The notes beneath the pieces are model-generated. The model saw only the letters and a list, made by a program, of their open reading frames with translations, ran no database searches and was not told the DNA's origin. Made by a program: the position numbers and the translations under genes. Shown here piece after piece: positions 1-11,161 of a DNA stretch of 64,000 nucleotides. Positions within the stretch are counted from its first letter, which is position 1; the number at the start of each line of letters is the position of its first letter. The stretch lies in assembly GCF_905220415.1 (NCBI RefSeq), contig NC_059546.1, positions 9,982,001 through 10,046,000 of the forward strand, read 5' to 3'. Source of the stretch: Colias croceus (taxonomy: Eukaryota > Arthropoda > Insecta > Lepidoptera > Pieridae).

Positions 1-2001
1 CTTCGTCATTAAACTTCGTCATTTCGTCAATATCTCCAGGGAAGGAAGAAAATCTAAGCAGGCAACACATTTTCCTTTAGATCTGTAAATGTGGGTAGTG
101 GTGATGGCTCTAACATGAAAACCGAAAAACTATATTAAAATTTTATAGTTTCGCTTCCGATTTTACGATATTATATTTATTAATTTAGATCCATCGAAAT
201 TTTTGCCGACTAGCCATGAATGAAACATATTTGTTTTATGTTTTAGAGTCATTATTATTGTATTAGATCCTGCATGGAATTCCATTTGCTATATTTTTCT
301 CTCCTCTAATCATTATAATCTTATTATAATATAATCAATATAAAAGTGCATAATAATTCTTTCTTTTATTCTATCTTTGGCAATATTGTAATGATGACTT
401 CTAAACTTGTAAAATATATTGGTCATGCACACCATATAAAATAGACCAAAAATGGTTAGAGGATGACTATATAGTCGTCTCGATAATTTCAAGTAGGAAG
501 GCTATTCAATGACTATAATATTATAGTCATCTTTCATTTCAAAACCAACCATCACAAAGTAAATTTAATTCAAAGGTAGTTACACAAAACTAATAAACCC
601 AGCTATTTCCGCATCGTTTACCTCTCAAAGGCTTTCAAACCTTCGATTTTAACTTTAATATTTTTACTTTCAACTCGCCGCAATCAATTTTTGATGATAG
701 CAATATCTTGTGTAGTTCGTTCCAAAGCTAATCTGGCCTTTATCCTGTAATGGGTTTTCGCAATACGTTGAAAATAGTTTCCAAACGAGCTTCCAATAGC
801 CGCAACCAGCTTGATAATTGCCAAGAAAATTTTGATAGGTTTTCTGAATTAGTGGGTATTGGGTAAAAATTTTGTGTAGTTTAATTATGTTTTTGTTTGG
901 TTTTGGAGCAAAACCGGTGTGCAGATTTTTATGATGCGTTTGTGAATTTTTCATGATCACCAAATAGCAGTTATCTTTGATGCCATTGTGTATAGCTTTG
1001 TGTATATACACCGATTTATCCGCCTACTAAGTATTATCAAAGTCATTATATCTGTAAATATTTTACAATATGAACGACTTGTTGCATCTTATCAAATATG
1101 TACTATTATATCCCTATGAATACAGTATGTAGGTATTTACATGATACAATTAGCACTACTAAACAATGAAACTTCAGGAACATTGATATTGATTATCAAA
1201 TTATTATTAGTAGCGAGTAATTCAGACTCAAACACTTATAAAACAATGGCTTATTAATTAGTACATAGACGATCTATCAAACAATAATATACCTAATATT
1301 ATAACGATTAAGAACCATTTATCATTACTTTGATGAAGGACGTATACAGTTTAGTAGGAGGATAATACGCCCAAATTAATATACTTAAATATTGTATTTG
1401 TATGGGCAACTATCAATTCTAGGTAAACACATAAAAATCCCATTACATCTCGATGGCTCTTTTAATGTATAATAAATAATATCATAAATAACATATTGCC
1501 TACTTGGGGGCAACATATTGAGGGCTTAATGTAAGGTTTTATGTTTGTTAATATTTATAAGGAAATAGTATGGCAGAAGCTTTTTAAATGCTTATAATAG
1601 ATGATGTTAATATTTTACAAATGTGATGTTATCGTATCGAGATATCGTCGAATATTTATTTATGGATTCGTTTTTTGTCATTCCTGATTATTGTGCTCCT
1701 TATTAACATTTATAGTACCTTGTTATGGAGTAGTTTTCGTACTTATAACAGTGTTGTTGATGTTTTGACCGAATTTTGTTGATACATTAATTTCTATCAA
1801 TCATAATAACATTAGTGCTAAGTGGGTTACATAGAAGAGATCGATCTGGGCATACAAACATCTAACACCAGTGGGTAAAAAATATATTTAAACCATCTTA
1901 CACAGAAGATAAAGAATAAGAAGAAAAAGCTTCTGCTTTATCTATCAGTTTTTGTTATTTTTTTTATTTAATTAAATCACACACGCAAATAATATAATAG
2001 A
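1..2001. other. AT-rich stretch without recognised features
   Basis: Apart from the doubtful open frame at 670-1011, I see no repeats, splice-like exons or RNA genes here. The composition is uniform AT-rich DNA, as expected for intergenic or intronic insect sequence. Confidence 0.6.
670..1011 (-). CDS. Unidentified 113-codon open frame
   Basis: This is the longest open frame outside the recognised repeats in the left third. The product has many aromatic residues (a GYWKLVWKLF stretch near residue 71) and ends in AAS. I recognise no family. There is no clear splice acceptor that keeps the frame open upstream, because a stop lies a few codons before the start. At this AT content a frame of this length can arise by chance, so it may well not be a gene. 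Confidence 0.13.
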   Translation of the reverse strand: MYIHKAIHNGIKDNCYLVIMKNSQTHHKNLHTGFAPKPNKNIIKLHKIFTQYPLIQKTYQNFLGNYQAGCGYWKLVWKLFSTYCENPLQDKGQISFGTNYTRYCYHQKLIAAS

Positions 2002-2178
2002 CTAGCTGCTCCGCGCGGTTTCACCCCCGTGGCTCCACTCCTGTTTTTCTTAGCTTCCTCGATAAATGGGCTATCTAGCACCGAAAGAATTTTTCAAATC
2101 GGACCAGTAGTTCCCGAGATACGCACGTTCAAACAAAACAAACAAACAAACTCTTCAGCTTTATATTATTAGTATAGA
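2002..2178 (-). mobile_element. Helitron-like element, family A copy
   Basis: A 177-bp non-autonomous copy. On the minus strand it starts with TC (TCTATACTAATA...), passes through 'gctgaagagtttgtttg' and a repeated 'ggaccagtag' block, and ends in a GC-rich tail closing with CTAG. It lies between host A and T. TC and CTRR ends with A/T insertion are the defining Helitron features. Other copies are at 3540, 23372, 42318, 44272, 48469, 51021 and 54409. It has no coding capacity. Confidence 0.75.
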
Positions 2179-2715
2179 TTATAATAATTTATTTGAACAA
2201 TACATCATTCGTCCAACCAGACTACGTATATAATTAAACCTTGTAAACTCTATACTGTCTATAATAAACTACTGAAACACCCTAAAACTATCTACACTAA
2301 TTCCCTAAATACTTGACCGTGAAGCTATGGAGTTTTAAATCAGTTCCCTATAGTTTTGAGCAAGAAATGGTTGGCTGATAAATGGGGGCTCGGACGTTGA
2401 GTGATGCCCATCCCTTGCTCGAAATGTACCAAATATAGTCTAAATTAAGACACTTGTTTGTGATAGTGCCTCGCTTTATGGTCGTCATATTTTGACGTCG
2501 AAAAATCTATTGTGAGTAATGTTTATGGTTTTATCGTTTTTGGTAAGGATATATATTTAGTTTGGTGTTTATGGCAGCAAGATGTTTTATTTTGAACTAT
2601 TTATATATAAATGAAGATGTTTTTAATTTATCATATTTGAGCAAGAAAATACTAATATAACCTTTGATTTTTATGTATTTTCAGCACAATAAATCGTTTT
2701 CTGAAATATTCTATG

Positions 2716-2852
2716 CTAGCTTTCCGCTCGTGGCATCGCCCGCTTTGTCTATTAAACCTTCCTCTTGAATCACTCTATCTATTAAAAAAACCGCATCAAA
2801 ATCGTAAAGTAGTTTTAAAGATTAAAGCATGCAGGGACTATTAGGGATTGTA
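2716..2852 (-). mobile_element. Helitron-like element, family E remnant
   Basis: It begins with the CTAG terminus in reverse orientation, then the cgcccgctttgtctatt block, then 'gaatcactctatctatta' and 'aaccgcatcaaaatc'. The same blocks occur at 38332, 48845, 49682 and 57405. The far end is eroded, so that boundary is approximate. Confidence 0.6.
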
Positions 2853-3539
2853 TGCTTAGTTAAATTCAATAGTGAGTGAATGACTTGCGGGGTAAGTAAC
2901 ATATTGCGCGGTCGCAATATTGATGGGTAACCGATCAGTCTTATTAAAATTCACAACTGGTTAACCAATATATTGAGTTAAATAGAACCTATTTTATGAA
3001 TCGTCACGTAGAATGTTAATTTTATTTTTTTGTAAATACTGATTGGGCAAAAAATAACAATATAATTATCTTTTATCTCCTAAAATTAATGTTTGTCAAA
3101 AGTAATTCAAGACACTTCAAGATTTATTTTTTTACAATAAACCTCGTTCCATTCCTTAATTACAAAATCTAAACATAAAAACATTAAGATTTAAAAATCT
3201 CCCCGAATTTCAAAGAAACGCCAAAATACCAAAAATTCCGACCTCAGCAACTCTGGAACGTTAAAAAGTTTAACAAAGTTAATTAATAAGTTACGGGATA
3301 ATTAATGAATAGAAAAGTAAGTTTCACATTAATGACAGTAATAAATTTAATCCCTAACTTTTTCCTTATACGTGACTAAAAGAAATCTATTGTGATAGCG
3401 ACTTGACCCTAAATGGATGAATTGGGGGCCGGAACAAGAAAGACTACGGAACAAATATAAAACAAAAGAAAATCGCTGCTTATAATTTTACGTGAGTTTT
3501 TAAGGTTTGTAAAGCGTGTTATAACGAATGGAGAAATAT

Positions 3540-3819
3540 AGCTATACTTGTAAGCTGAAGAGTTTGTTTGTTTGTTTGAACGCGCTAACCTCGGGAACTA
3601 CTTGTCCGATTTGAAAAATTATTTCGGTGTTAGTAGCCCATTTATCAAGGAAGGTTATAGGCTATAATATGTATATTATCATCTCGCTGAGACCTACAGG
3701 AGCGGAGCACTGCGGGATAATTAACACCGAAATAATTTTTCAAATCGGACCAGTAGTTCCTGAGATTAGCGCGTTCAAACAAACAAACTCTTCAGCTTTA
3801 TAATATTAGCACAGAATAG
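3540..3819. mobile_element. Two family A Helitron-like copies joined head to head
   Basis: The plus-oriented copy (3540-about 3716) runs from 'gctgaagagtttgtttg' to a degraded GC-rich tail. It then meets a minus-oriented copy (about 3717-3819) beginning at the conserved 'caccgaaataatttttcaaa' block. The shared blocks form an inverted repeat of about 75 bp per arm, so the pair can fold back. The usual terminal TC is degraded in the plus copy. Confidence 0.65.
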
Positions 3820-4010
3820 CTATATGCATAAAATAGTTGAATTTTTTTTAACTAGCATAGATAGATATTATGCATAAAATAACGTGTGATCGTCAAATTC
3901 GTAAGTTGTTTAGTTTCCTTTCTTGCGAAAGCACTAACATTTATAGATAAGTAGTTATGTTTTTGGTTAGTAATGTCGTTAATAAAAGTTGCTTTAGCAG
4001 ACTTATAACA

Positions 4011-4129
4011 TCTATACATATAATAAATCTGTAGAAGGGTCAATTCTGTACATTGAAAATATTGAAAAAATAAATAGCAGAGGGTGTTACTGGATCGATA
4101 CCAAACCCAAATATGTGATTAAAAAAATT

Positions 4130-4182
<53 letters not shown>

Positions 4183-4510
4183 ATGTGAAGGCATCACGTG
4201 AAAACTAGCAGTTCGATTTCGATGAAACTTGGTATAATTATACCTTATTATCCTGGGCGTAAAATAGGATACTTTTTATCCTGGAAAAATACGTAGAAAA
4301 AAAAAATCGTAATTTTTCAGTTTTATCCATAGACGTTGTTCCGTAGAACCGCGAACACACGTTGCGTATTATTATAGGCCTAGCCGTATTTGGGAATTGG
4401 GTCCAATAGATATTTATAAGATGTTATTGTCAGAGGTACTCAAAATGGATAAATAAACCATCCACGCGAAGACCGACATCCGCGCGGACGGAGTCGCGGG
4501 CGGAAGCTAG
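4011..4510 (+). mobile_element. Helitron-like element, family B, full-length copy with (GTCT)n
   Basis: A 500-bp copy starting TCTATACATATAATAAATC and ending GGAAGCTAG, between host A and T. Inside is a (GTCT)12 tract, followed by the 'catcacgtgaaaact' and 'gaaacttggtataattatac' blocks. Copies at 40910 (minus), 43289 (plus) and 54586 (minus) share these blocks with different tract lengths. Short lepidopteran elements carrying (GTCY)n tracts are known; this matches that type. Non-coding. Confidence 0.8.
4133..4180 (+). repeat. (GTCT)12 microsatellite inside a Helitron-like copy
   Basis: Twelve uninterrupted GTCT units at the fixed position where the other family B copies carry shorter tracts, so the tract travels with the element. 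Confidence 0.95.
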
Positions 4511-4995
4511 TGCTCAATAAAATTATTAAATTCTCATCTAAAGTTCTTCTCAGAGGGACTTAAAAATAACTAGTCTTGCAATTTTTTCTTATTACATTAA
4601 TGATAAAACATCGATTATCAAAACTAATGAGCCGTTTACGCTCCTGTCCCTATTAATTCCCATTGGCCCAAATTGAAACTAGCATTAAATTCTATCCCTT
4701 ATTATGATCGAAGATCTAATGTTGGATTAGGTGCCTAATTACAATTAGGTTTCTGTTATTTTGAATTGATTACATTTTACCTTTGGTTAATGTCTCAAAT
4801 AAAATAAAAAATTAAATCGCAGTGATTAGAAATAAATGGGATGCCATTGAAATTTTTATAATTTTCCTAGTGATTATAACTGAGGAAAATAGTTGTGTCA
4901 TTAATTTTTCATTTTTAAATTAGAATTTCCCATTTTCAAGCCCTCAGATTTTATGTAGCCTCTTATTACCTGAATCTCTATTTTTTGCAATAATT

Positions 4996-6054
4996 TATAG
5001 TCCTTTTCACCTAAGATGATTCCTGTGACATATCGATTGTTGACACGTGTAGAGATTGCCTTTACTGAAATCGTATCAATTGTTTCCGATAAATATTATT
5101 TTTTGTGTTATTTTATTTTATTTTTCGTTATATTAAGGGCCGATTTTTCAATGCCCAGATAAACAGCTAGATAGACTTTATTCTTCAGGTAACAAAATAT
5201 TCAATTTTTCAATAGACGAATAGGACTTATCTATCGAATAACTACGTTATTTGAGGAATAAATCTATCTGCTGCTCCAACGGCCAAATAGCGTGCTATTC
5301 GACGATTAGACGTTTGAGTTGACAACTGACGCGTCAAATTTGGGATATTTTCGTATGTAATAACATAGAGCGTAGAATTTTTACAATAAAGCCTCTTTCT
5401 ATAAAATAATTATCAATTAAAATCATATTGAAATTGATGTTTTTGATAGTACCTACTGATGATCATGCCATTGAAAATTTGCCGGACGCTGCCTTTATGT
5501 CGTTTCCATCGTAAAATATATAAATTTTAACACAAATTTAATCAAAACTCTTTACTCGAATCAAAACAATAATCAACAATCATAGAACACAAGATAAACT
5601 TAAAATGCACTCCTGACGTGAGTCATAATGACGGTTGTTGACATATTGCAAGTTGACTCTATCCCGCTCTAACCTGACTAATTTAATATGTTTGTTTCGC
5701 CACTCCAAGAGCAGAGCTGCCAATATGGAAATATTTGGTCAGATAGTTATTCATCAAATAAATCACGATTGAAAAATAGGCGAGCCGTTATGAGTTAGAT
5801 AAGCAATTGAATAAATCTATTCGAGGGGTAGTTATTAGACTGTTTATCTGGGCATTGAAAAATCGGCCCTAAAATAAACAATACTGTTTTTGTTTTAGTA
5901 GCTTAAGATGTTTCATTTTTATATTTTTGGTAATAATGCCGCCGTAAAATAAAAATATTATGCATTAAAATTAATTTTGCTTTTTAAACATAAAGTACGT
6001 AATTCGGTACACAATGAAGTGTCACAGGAATCATCCTAGGTGAAAAGGCCTATA
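4996..6054. mobile_element. Older inverted-repeat element split by a Harbinger-type MITE
   Basis: The ends are inverted copies of each other: 'ccttttcacctaagatgatt' continuing to 'cctgtgaca' at 5002-5030, and its reverse complement at about 6021-6049 with one or two mismatches. The inner part is interrupted by the 5137-5869 element. The exact terminus and target duplication are unclear. No reading frame. Confidence 0.55.
5137..5869. mobile_element. PIF/Harbinger-type MITE, 733 bp
   Basis: It has 30-bp perfect terminal inverted repeats beginning GGGCCGATTTTTCAATGCCC and is flanked by TAA on both sides (5134-5136 and 5870-5872). A 3-bp TWA target duplication with GG-starting inverted ends is the PIF/Harbinger pattern. 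There is no transposase frame, so it is non-autonomous. It sits inside the 4996-6054 element and is therefore younger. Confidence 0.8.
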
Positions 6055-7311
6055 ATAAGTAGGTACTTTCCTTAGTAAGAAATTGATTAATGTCAACCGT
6101 ATCAACTTTTTAACAAAAACTGCAATCAATAAAAAATCGATGAATCTTATCGATATAAGTGTAAACTCTTGTTACGATTCGAGCGTCGAGGGAGCACTTA
6201 GCACCGATCAATCTATGTGACATCCCGCTACTTAACGGCTTTGAAAATAATATTTTGTAACGCTACGTTAAATAGTGTTATTAGAGCTTATAATTGCTTG
6301 GACCGATTTGTTGGTTAAGCAACAGTAGTCGCTGTCAATTTGTGGATGCGTTACCGTTTAGTTGAAAGTGTTTAATAAAGATCGATATTTTGTCGAGTTG
6401 CTTAAAAAATGGTTTAATCAAATAATTTTAAAGTAATTACAACAAACAACTTATATAAATTATAATTATATCTAAGGTAAACATATGAATATTATTTACC
6501 TTATTATTATAATATAAATGTACCTAATTTTAACGGTTAAAAAGGTAGGTAGCACAGATTTGCATATAATTTGGTACAAATACAGCTTATAGGCTGAATT
6601 ATTATGAAGGTCACTACATCCGGGCTTAACCCGGGCATACCTGTTTAGTTAACTAATCATTTAAACCTCCGTGAACTTAACTCGTTAAACTAATTCATTA
6701 CATATTCCATACTGATGTTTGTTGCGTTTTCATATCAAAACTAGTGGACGGTTTTTGATGAATTTTGATGTAAAGATAGATGAAATCTATAAGAATTTTC
6801 TAGTGACAGATAGTTTTATTTTTATTTATGATAACTTAGTAATAATGTACCTACATTATTACTAAGAAACTTACTTACGTCTAAGTATAAAAAATAATGC
6901 AAAGCAAAACTATCAATACCACGGAAAATATACTCAAAGAGAAAAATTCCTTAGAGGCTCTAAAAATAGTACAGAAATTAAACATATAAATAATTTTATG
7001 AAACTATCTTGGATGAGATGAGTTTTCCTAGGAATTATCAACGGATCTGAATAATTTTTCTCTTGTAAGAGCAAGATTTATGTTTAGTTAGACCTCATTT
7101 ATATTCGTAAATTAATTGATGTTACTGACTGATTTCAAAAAGGAAGAACCAAGTTGGTAGGTACTCAATTAGATTATTTAAAAATCTGAATGTGAGTGAG
7201 CGTATATTCATTCTTATACAAGCTTAAATTTTAATACAAACATAGTTTTAATCCATTGCCTACAAAACTTAGCATAATTTGGTCTAGACTCTAGACTATT
7301 TTTATAGAATA
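6055..7311. other. Intergenic stretch; one small perfect hairpin
   Basis: No coding signal is seen. The only structure is the short palindrome at 6835-6866, listed separately. Confidence 0.55.
6835..6866. repeat. Perfect 15-bp hairpin
   Basis: 'cttagtaataatgta' is followed by two cytosines and its exact reverse complement. It is AT-rich and has no flanking duplication, so it may be chance or the residue of a small foldback element. Confidence 0.7.
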
Positions 7312-7495
7312 CTAGCTTACCGCCCGCGGTTTCGCCCGCTTTCTCTAAAACGATTTGAGATTTAAACTATCCTATCTGATATCTCTCAAGTTGGATCGAA
7401 CTGCACATGGTGTGTGAATTTTATTATAATCGGTTAAGTGGTTTAGGAGTCCATCGAAGACAAACATTGTGACACGAGATTTATATATATTAAGA
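7312..7495 (-). mobile_element. Helitron-like element, family D copy
   Basis: It opens with the reverse CTAG terminus and the 'cttaccgcccgcggtttcgc' tail and runs to TCTTAATATATATAAATCTC read on the minus strand. The copy at 42668-42825 has the same blocks (aatcgttttagagaaagcgg; 'ccatgtgcagttcgatcc'). Host A and T flank it. Non-coding. Confidence 0.75.
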
Positions 7496-7523
7496 TTATA
7501 TTCTATCAACGTGACAAACTTAC

Positions 7524-7635
7524 CTAGATTTGACCAGCCATTTTTACGTAAAATAGTACCTAACATCCCAAAATGTAATGTAACAGTAAACGTTAAATCT
7601 GTAGGTACGTAATATTGTGTATTTAGTAGGTCCAT
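7524..7635 (-). CDS. Candidate coding exon with strong splice donor
   Basis: On the minus strand an ATG at 7635-7633 opens 37 codons (start MDLLNTQYYVPTD, end KNGWSNL) and stops at CTAG followed by GTAAGT, a near-ideal donor, in phase 1. A possible acceptor (gatatcaacag) lies about 26 bases upstream of the ATG. A possible untranslated upstream exon with an acceptor (attgatacag) and a GTAAGT donor lies near 8184-8262. I found no convincing downstream partner exon. The family D Helitron copy would lie in the intron. An overlapping frame from an upstream ATG is also open for 31 codons, so the coding claim is weak. Confidence 0.22.
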
Positions 7636-7639
7636 ACAT

Positions 7640-8697
7640 GAAACGAACCCTTAAATTGCTGTTGATATCGGAAAACAAGACTCAAGTAATATTAATGTAT
7701 CTGCTGGTGACATCTTTACGAGTCTCGCCTGAGTACATAACAATAAATAGATTTTTGCGACACATTTCGCACTATGCCGTGTCTATCGATGTATAAGTAG
7801 TTGTTAGGTTGTTCATTGCAGTTGCCTCCTTGGCAATTAGTTGGTTTAATTTTGAGCAGTTGATGAGTTTTATTGTGGAAGTAATACCACGTAATACATA
7901 TACACTAAAAATTGAAATGTGCGCATGTAAACCACAATTAAACTAGGTAATAATTATTATCAGTGTTCGACTCGTACTTTTAATCACAACCAAATTAAGG
8001 CTTCATTACGACTCAAAAATATAATTTTCTAATGAAGAACGATTTTGTCCGTTTATTATCGAGATTACCTACCTGCCATACCTAAACGTAGAAACTTAAC
8101 AATAATCATCATGTTGAAAGAGAACTACCTATTTAATATACTTTTCAATAATCATAAATTAAACGAAAACATCTAAACTTACCTCTTCACAACGATCAAT
8201 CTAATTCTTATTTACAAAGAGCAGCTTAATTACAGAGATGCCAGTTTTCCCTGTATCAATAGGTACAATAAATTACATTAGATATTCTGACCGGAGCAAA
8301 TAAATGTAGTTAATTATGGCTGGATAATATATTTGGGTAATGTCCTTTATTGTATTAGCTTTTAATGTGATGAAATACTGTTTTGATTTTGGTAGTTAAT
8401 ATAGCTTAATGGTTTTAGCGGCGTCTAGTTGTATCATATAATTTAGTCGTGACTAATGATTGTTTTATTAAGGAATTAAGTCAAATTTAATTTCAATGTA
8501 GACTCCCTGATCTTCATTATATTATCAGTATTGAGTAATGAGTATGTACACTGTACAGTGCTTTTTCTTAACATGATCAATGTTTATATGTATACTACCT
8601 ACATATTTTGATCAACTACAAAACTGCCTGTAAAAAGTTACACTATATCAATTGTGTAGTTTAGAGTACATAATATTTAAAGAGTAGTGTATCTGTT
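7640..8697. other. Non-repetitive AT-rich stretch
   Basis: Apart from a possible non-coding exon on the minus strand at about 8184-8262, bounded by an AG acceptor and GTAAGT donor but with stops in all frames, nothing is recognisable. Confidence 0.45.
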
Positions 8698-9114
8698 ACA
8701 GTCAAAACCCTGAACCAGTCAATAACGTTATTGACCGGTAAAATCAGTTAATAAGGATATTGACTAAGGGCGTCGGTTAATATCCTTATTAACTGATTTT
8801 ATCTGATTAAACCAGTTAATAACGTTATTGACTAAGGGCATCGGTCAATATCCTTATTAACTGATTTAAAGTCGAGACATCTAGTCAATATAGGTTTTAA
8901 CCGACGTGCCCAGTCAAAACTCATAAAAAGTTAAGGACGTTAGTGAAATTATACTAGAAAATCATTTAAAAAGGTTCATAAAACTTTTTAAAGTGCAATA
9001 TTTAAGAGTTTTATGTTTTATTAATTAATTCGGGGTATTGTTTGTAAACTGCAACCACGCGTGAATACGTGCCCCAAAATATTTTTGAAGATGGCAATTG
9101 TGTTTTAATAACAA

Positions 9115-9205
9115 CTAGGTTTCCGCCCGCAGCTTCGCCCGCGCAGTCAAAGAAAAACCGCATAGTTCCCGTTCCCGTGGGATTTCCGGGATTGCGTTAG
9201 TTTCT
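9115..9205 (-). mobile_element. Helitron-like 3' end inside left arm of the palindrome
   Basis: Starting with CTAG (reverse), this has the 'ccgcccgcagcttcgcccgc' tail and the 'ccgttcccgtgggatttccg' block found in family C copies such as 52031-52266. It is mirrored exactly in the right arm. Confidence 0.75.
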
Positions 9206-9780
9206 GACTTGATGGAGTGACCTGCAGGTGTACTTCGAAGACTGCTACTGGATCTAATAGACGAGTAGAGCTAGAAATGCCGAGTTTGGGCTCGTTTTGT
9301 TAGTTATGTCGAGACCTTACCTCCGGACTTGATGGAGTGACCTGCAGGTGTACTTCGAAGACTGCTACTGGAACTAATAGACGAGTAGAGCTAGGTGTGC
9401 CGAGTTTGGGCTCGTTTTGTTAGTTATGTCGAGTCCTTACCTCCGGACTTGATGGAATGACCTGCAGGTGTACTTCGAAGACTGCTACTGGAACTAATAG
9501 ACGAGTAGAGCTAGGTGTGCCGAGTTTGGGCATGTTTTGTTAGTTACGTTGAAACATTACCTCCTGACTTGATGGAGTGACTTGCAGGTGTACTTCGAAG
9601 ACTGCTACTGGGACAAATAGACGAGTAGAGCAAGGTGTGCCGAGTTTGGGCTCGCTTTGTTAGTAATGTTGAGACCTTACCAGACTTGATGGAGTGACCT
9701 GCAGGTGTACTTCGAAGACTGCTACTGGAACTATTATACGAGTAGAGCTAGGTGTGCCGAGTTTAGGCTCGTTTTGTTAG
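9206..9780 (+). repeat. 120-bp tandem array, left (5 units)
   Basis: Units start at 9206, 9326, 9446, 9566 and 9683 with gacttgatggagtgacctgc. They are about 95% alike; the fourth lost a few bases and the fifth is cut at the junction. Each carries 'ctgcaggtgtacttcgaaga' and a gtttgggctcg block. Non-coding. Confidence 0.9.
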
Positions 9781-10650
9781 TACCTGCCGGTCACTCCATC
9801 AAGTCCGGAGGTAAGGTCTCAACATAACTAACAAAACGAGCCCAAACTCGGCACACCTAGCTTTACTCGTATAATAGTTCCAGTAGCAGTCTTCGAAGTA
9901 CACCTGCAGGTCATTCCATCAATTCCTGAGGTAAGGTCTCAACGTAACTAACAAAACGAGCCCAAACTCGGCACACCTTGCTCTACTCGTCTATTTGTCC
10001 CAGTAGCAGTCTTCGAAGTACACCTGCAGGTCATTCCATCAATTCCGGAGGTAAGGTCTCAACGTAACTAACAAAACGAGCCCAAACTCGGCACACATAG
10101 CTCTACTCGTCTATTAGTTCCAGTTACAGTCTTCGAAGTAAACCTGCAGATCACTCCAACAAGTCCGGAGGTAAGGTCTCAACGTAACTAACAAAACGAG
10201 CCCAAACTCGGCACACCTTGCTCTACTCGTCTATTAGTTCCAGTAGCAGTCTTCGAAGTACACCTGCAGGTCACTCCATTAAGTCAGGAGGTAAGGTCTC
10301 AACGTAACTAACAAAACAAGCCCAAACTCGGCACACCTAGCTCTTCTCGTCTATTAGTTCCAGTAGCAGTCTTCGAAGTAAACCTGCAGGTCACTCCATC
10401 AAGTCCGGAGGTAAGGTCTCAACGTAACTAACAAAACGAGCCCAAACTCGGCACACATTGCTCTACTCGTCTATTAGTTCCAGTAGCTGCAGTCTTCGAA
10501 GTACACCTGCAGGTCACTCCATCAAGTCAGGAGGTAAGGTCTCAACGTAACTAACAAAACGAGCCCAAACTCGGCACACCTAGCTCTACTCGTCTATTAG
10601 TTCCAGTAGCAGTCTTCGAAGTACACCTGCAGGTCACTCCATCAAGTCAG
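9781..10650 (-). repeat. 120-bp tandem array, right (about 7 units, inverted)
   Basis: The same unit in reverse orientation, with period 120 from 9781 and a small insertion near 10485. The copy number differs from the left array, so the palindrome is asymmetric about its centre near 9785, and the arrays have changed independently since the inversion. Confidence 0.9.
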
Positions 10651-10739
10651 AAACTAACGCAATCCCGGAAATCCCACGGGAACGGGAACTATGCGGTTTT
10701 TCTTTGACTGCGCGGGCGAAGCTGCGGGCGGAAACCTAG
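10650..10739 (+). mobile_element. Helitron-like 3' end inside right arm of the palindrome
   Basis: Mirror image of 9115-9205, ending CCTAG at 10739 followed by T. The two Helitron 3' ends therefore point outwards from the central arrays. Confidence 0.75.
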
Positions 10740-11161
10740 TTGTTATTAAAACACAATTGCCATCTTAAAAAATATTTTGGGGCACGTATTCACGCGTGGT
10801 TGCAGTTTACAAACAATACCCCGAATTAATTAATAAAACATACCTAAAACTCTTAAATATTGCACTTTAAAAAGTTTTATGAACCTTTTTAAATGATTTT
10901 CTAGTATAATTTCACTAACGTCCTTAACTTTTTATGAGTTTTGACTGGGCACGTCGGTTAAAACCTATATTGACTAGATATCTCGACTTAAAATCAGTTA
11001 ATAAGGATATTGACCGATGCCCTTAGTCAATAACGTTATTAACTGGTTTAATCAGATAAAATCAGTTAATAAGGATATTAACCGACGCCCTTAGTCAATA
11101 TCCTTATTAACTGATTTTACCGGTCAATAACGTTATTGACTGGTTCAGGGTTTTGACTGTA

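Larger units (their letters stand above)
8699..11159. mobile_element. 2,461-bp foldback (palindromic) element with tandem arrays
   Basis: The left arm (8699-9204) and right arm (10651-11159) are reverse complements over about 505 bp with only a few differences, including a CCTA insertion near 10844. The element begins CAGTCAAAACCC, ends with the exact complement and is flanked by TA on both sides, as for Tc1/mariner-type insertion. The arms contain alternating 'cagttaataacgttattgac' and 'aataaggatattgact' subrepeats, themselves partly palindromic. Between the arms are two opposing arrays of a 120-bp unit, 5 copies on the left and about 7 on the right. There is no reading frame. Foldback transposons with repeat arrays in their arms are known in insects (for example Tetris of Drosophila); I cannot assign this one to a named family. 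Confidence 0.85.

Noticed and set aside
8699..11159. CRISPR-like array because of regular 120-bp spacing
   Set aside because: The repeats are contiguous with no unique spacers, and the genome is eukaryotic.
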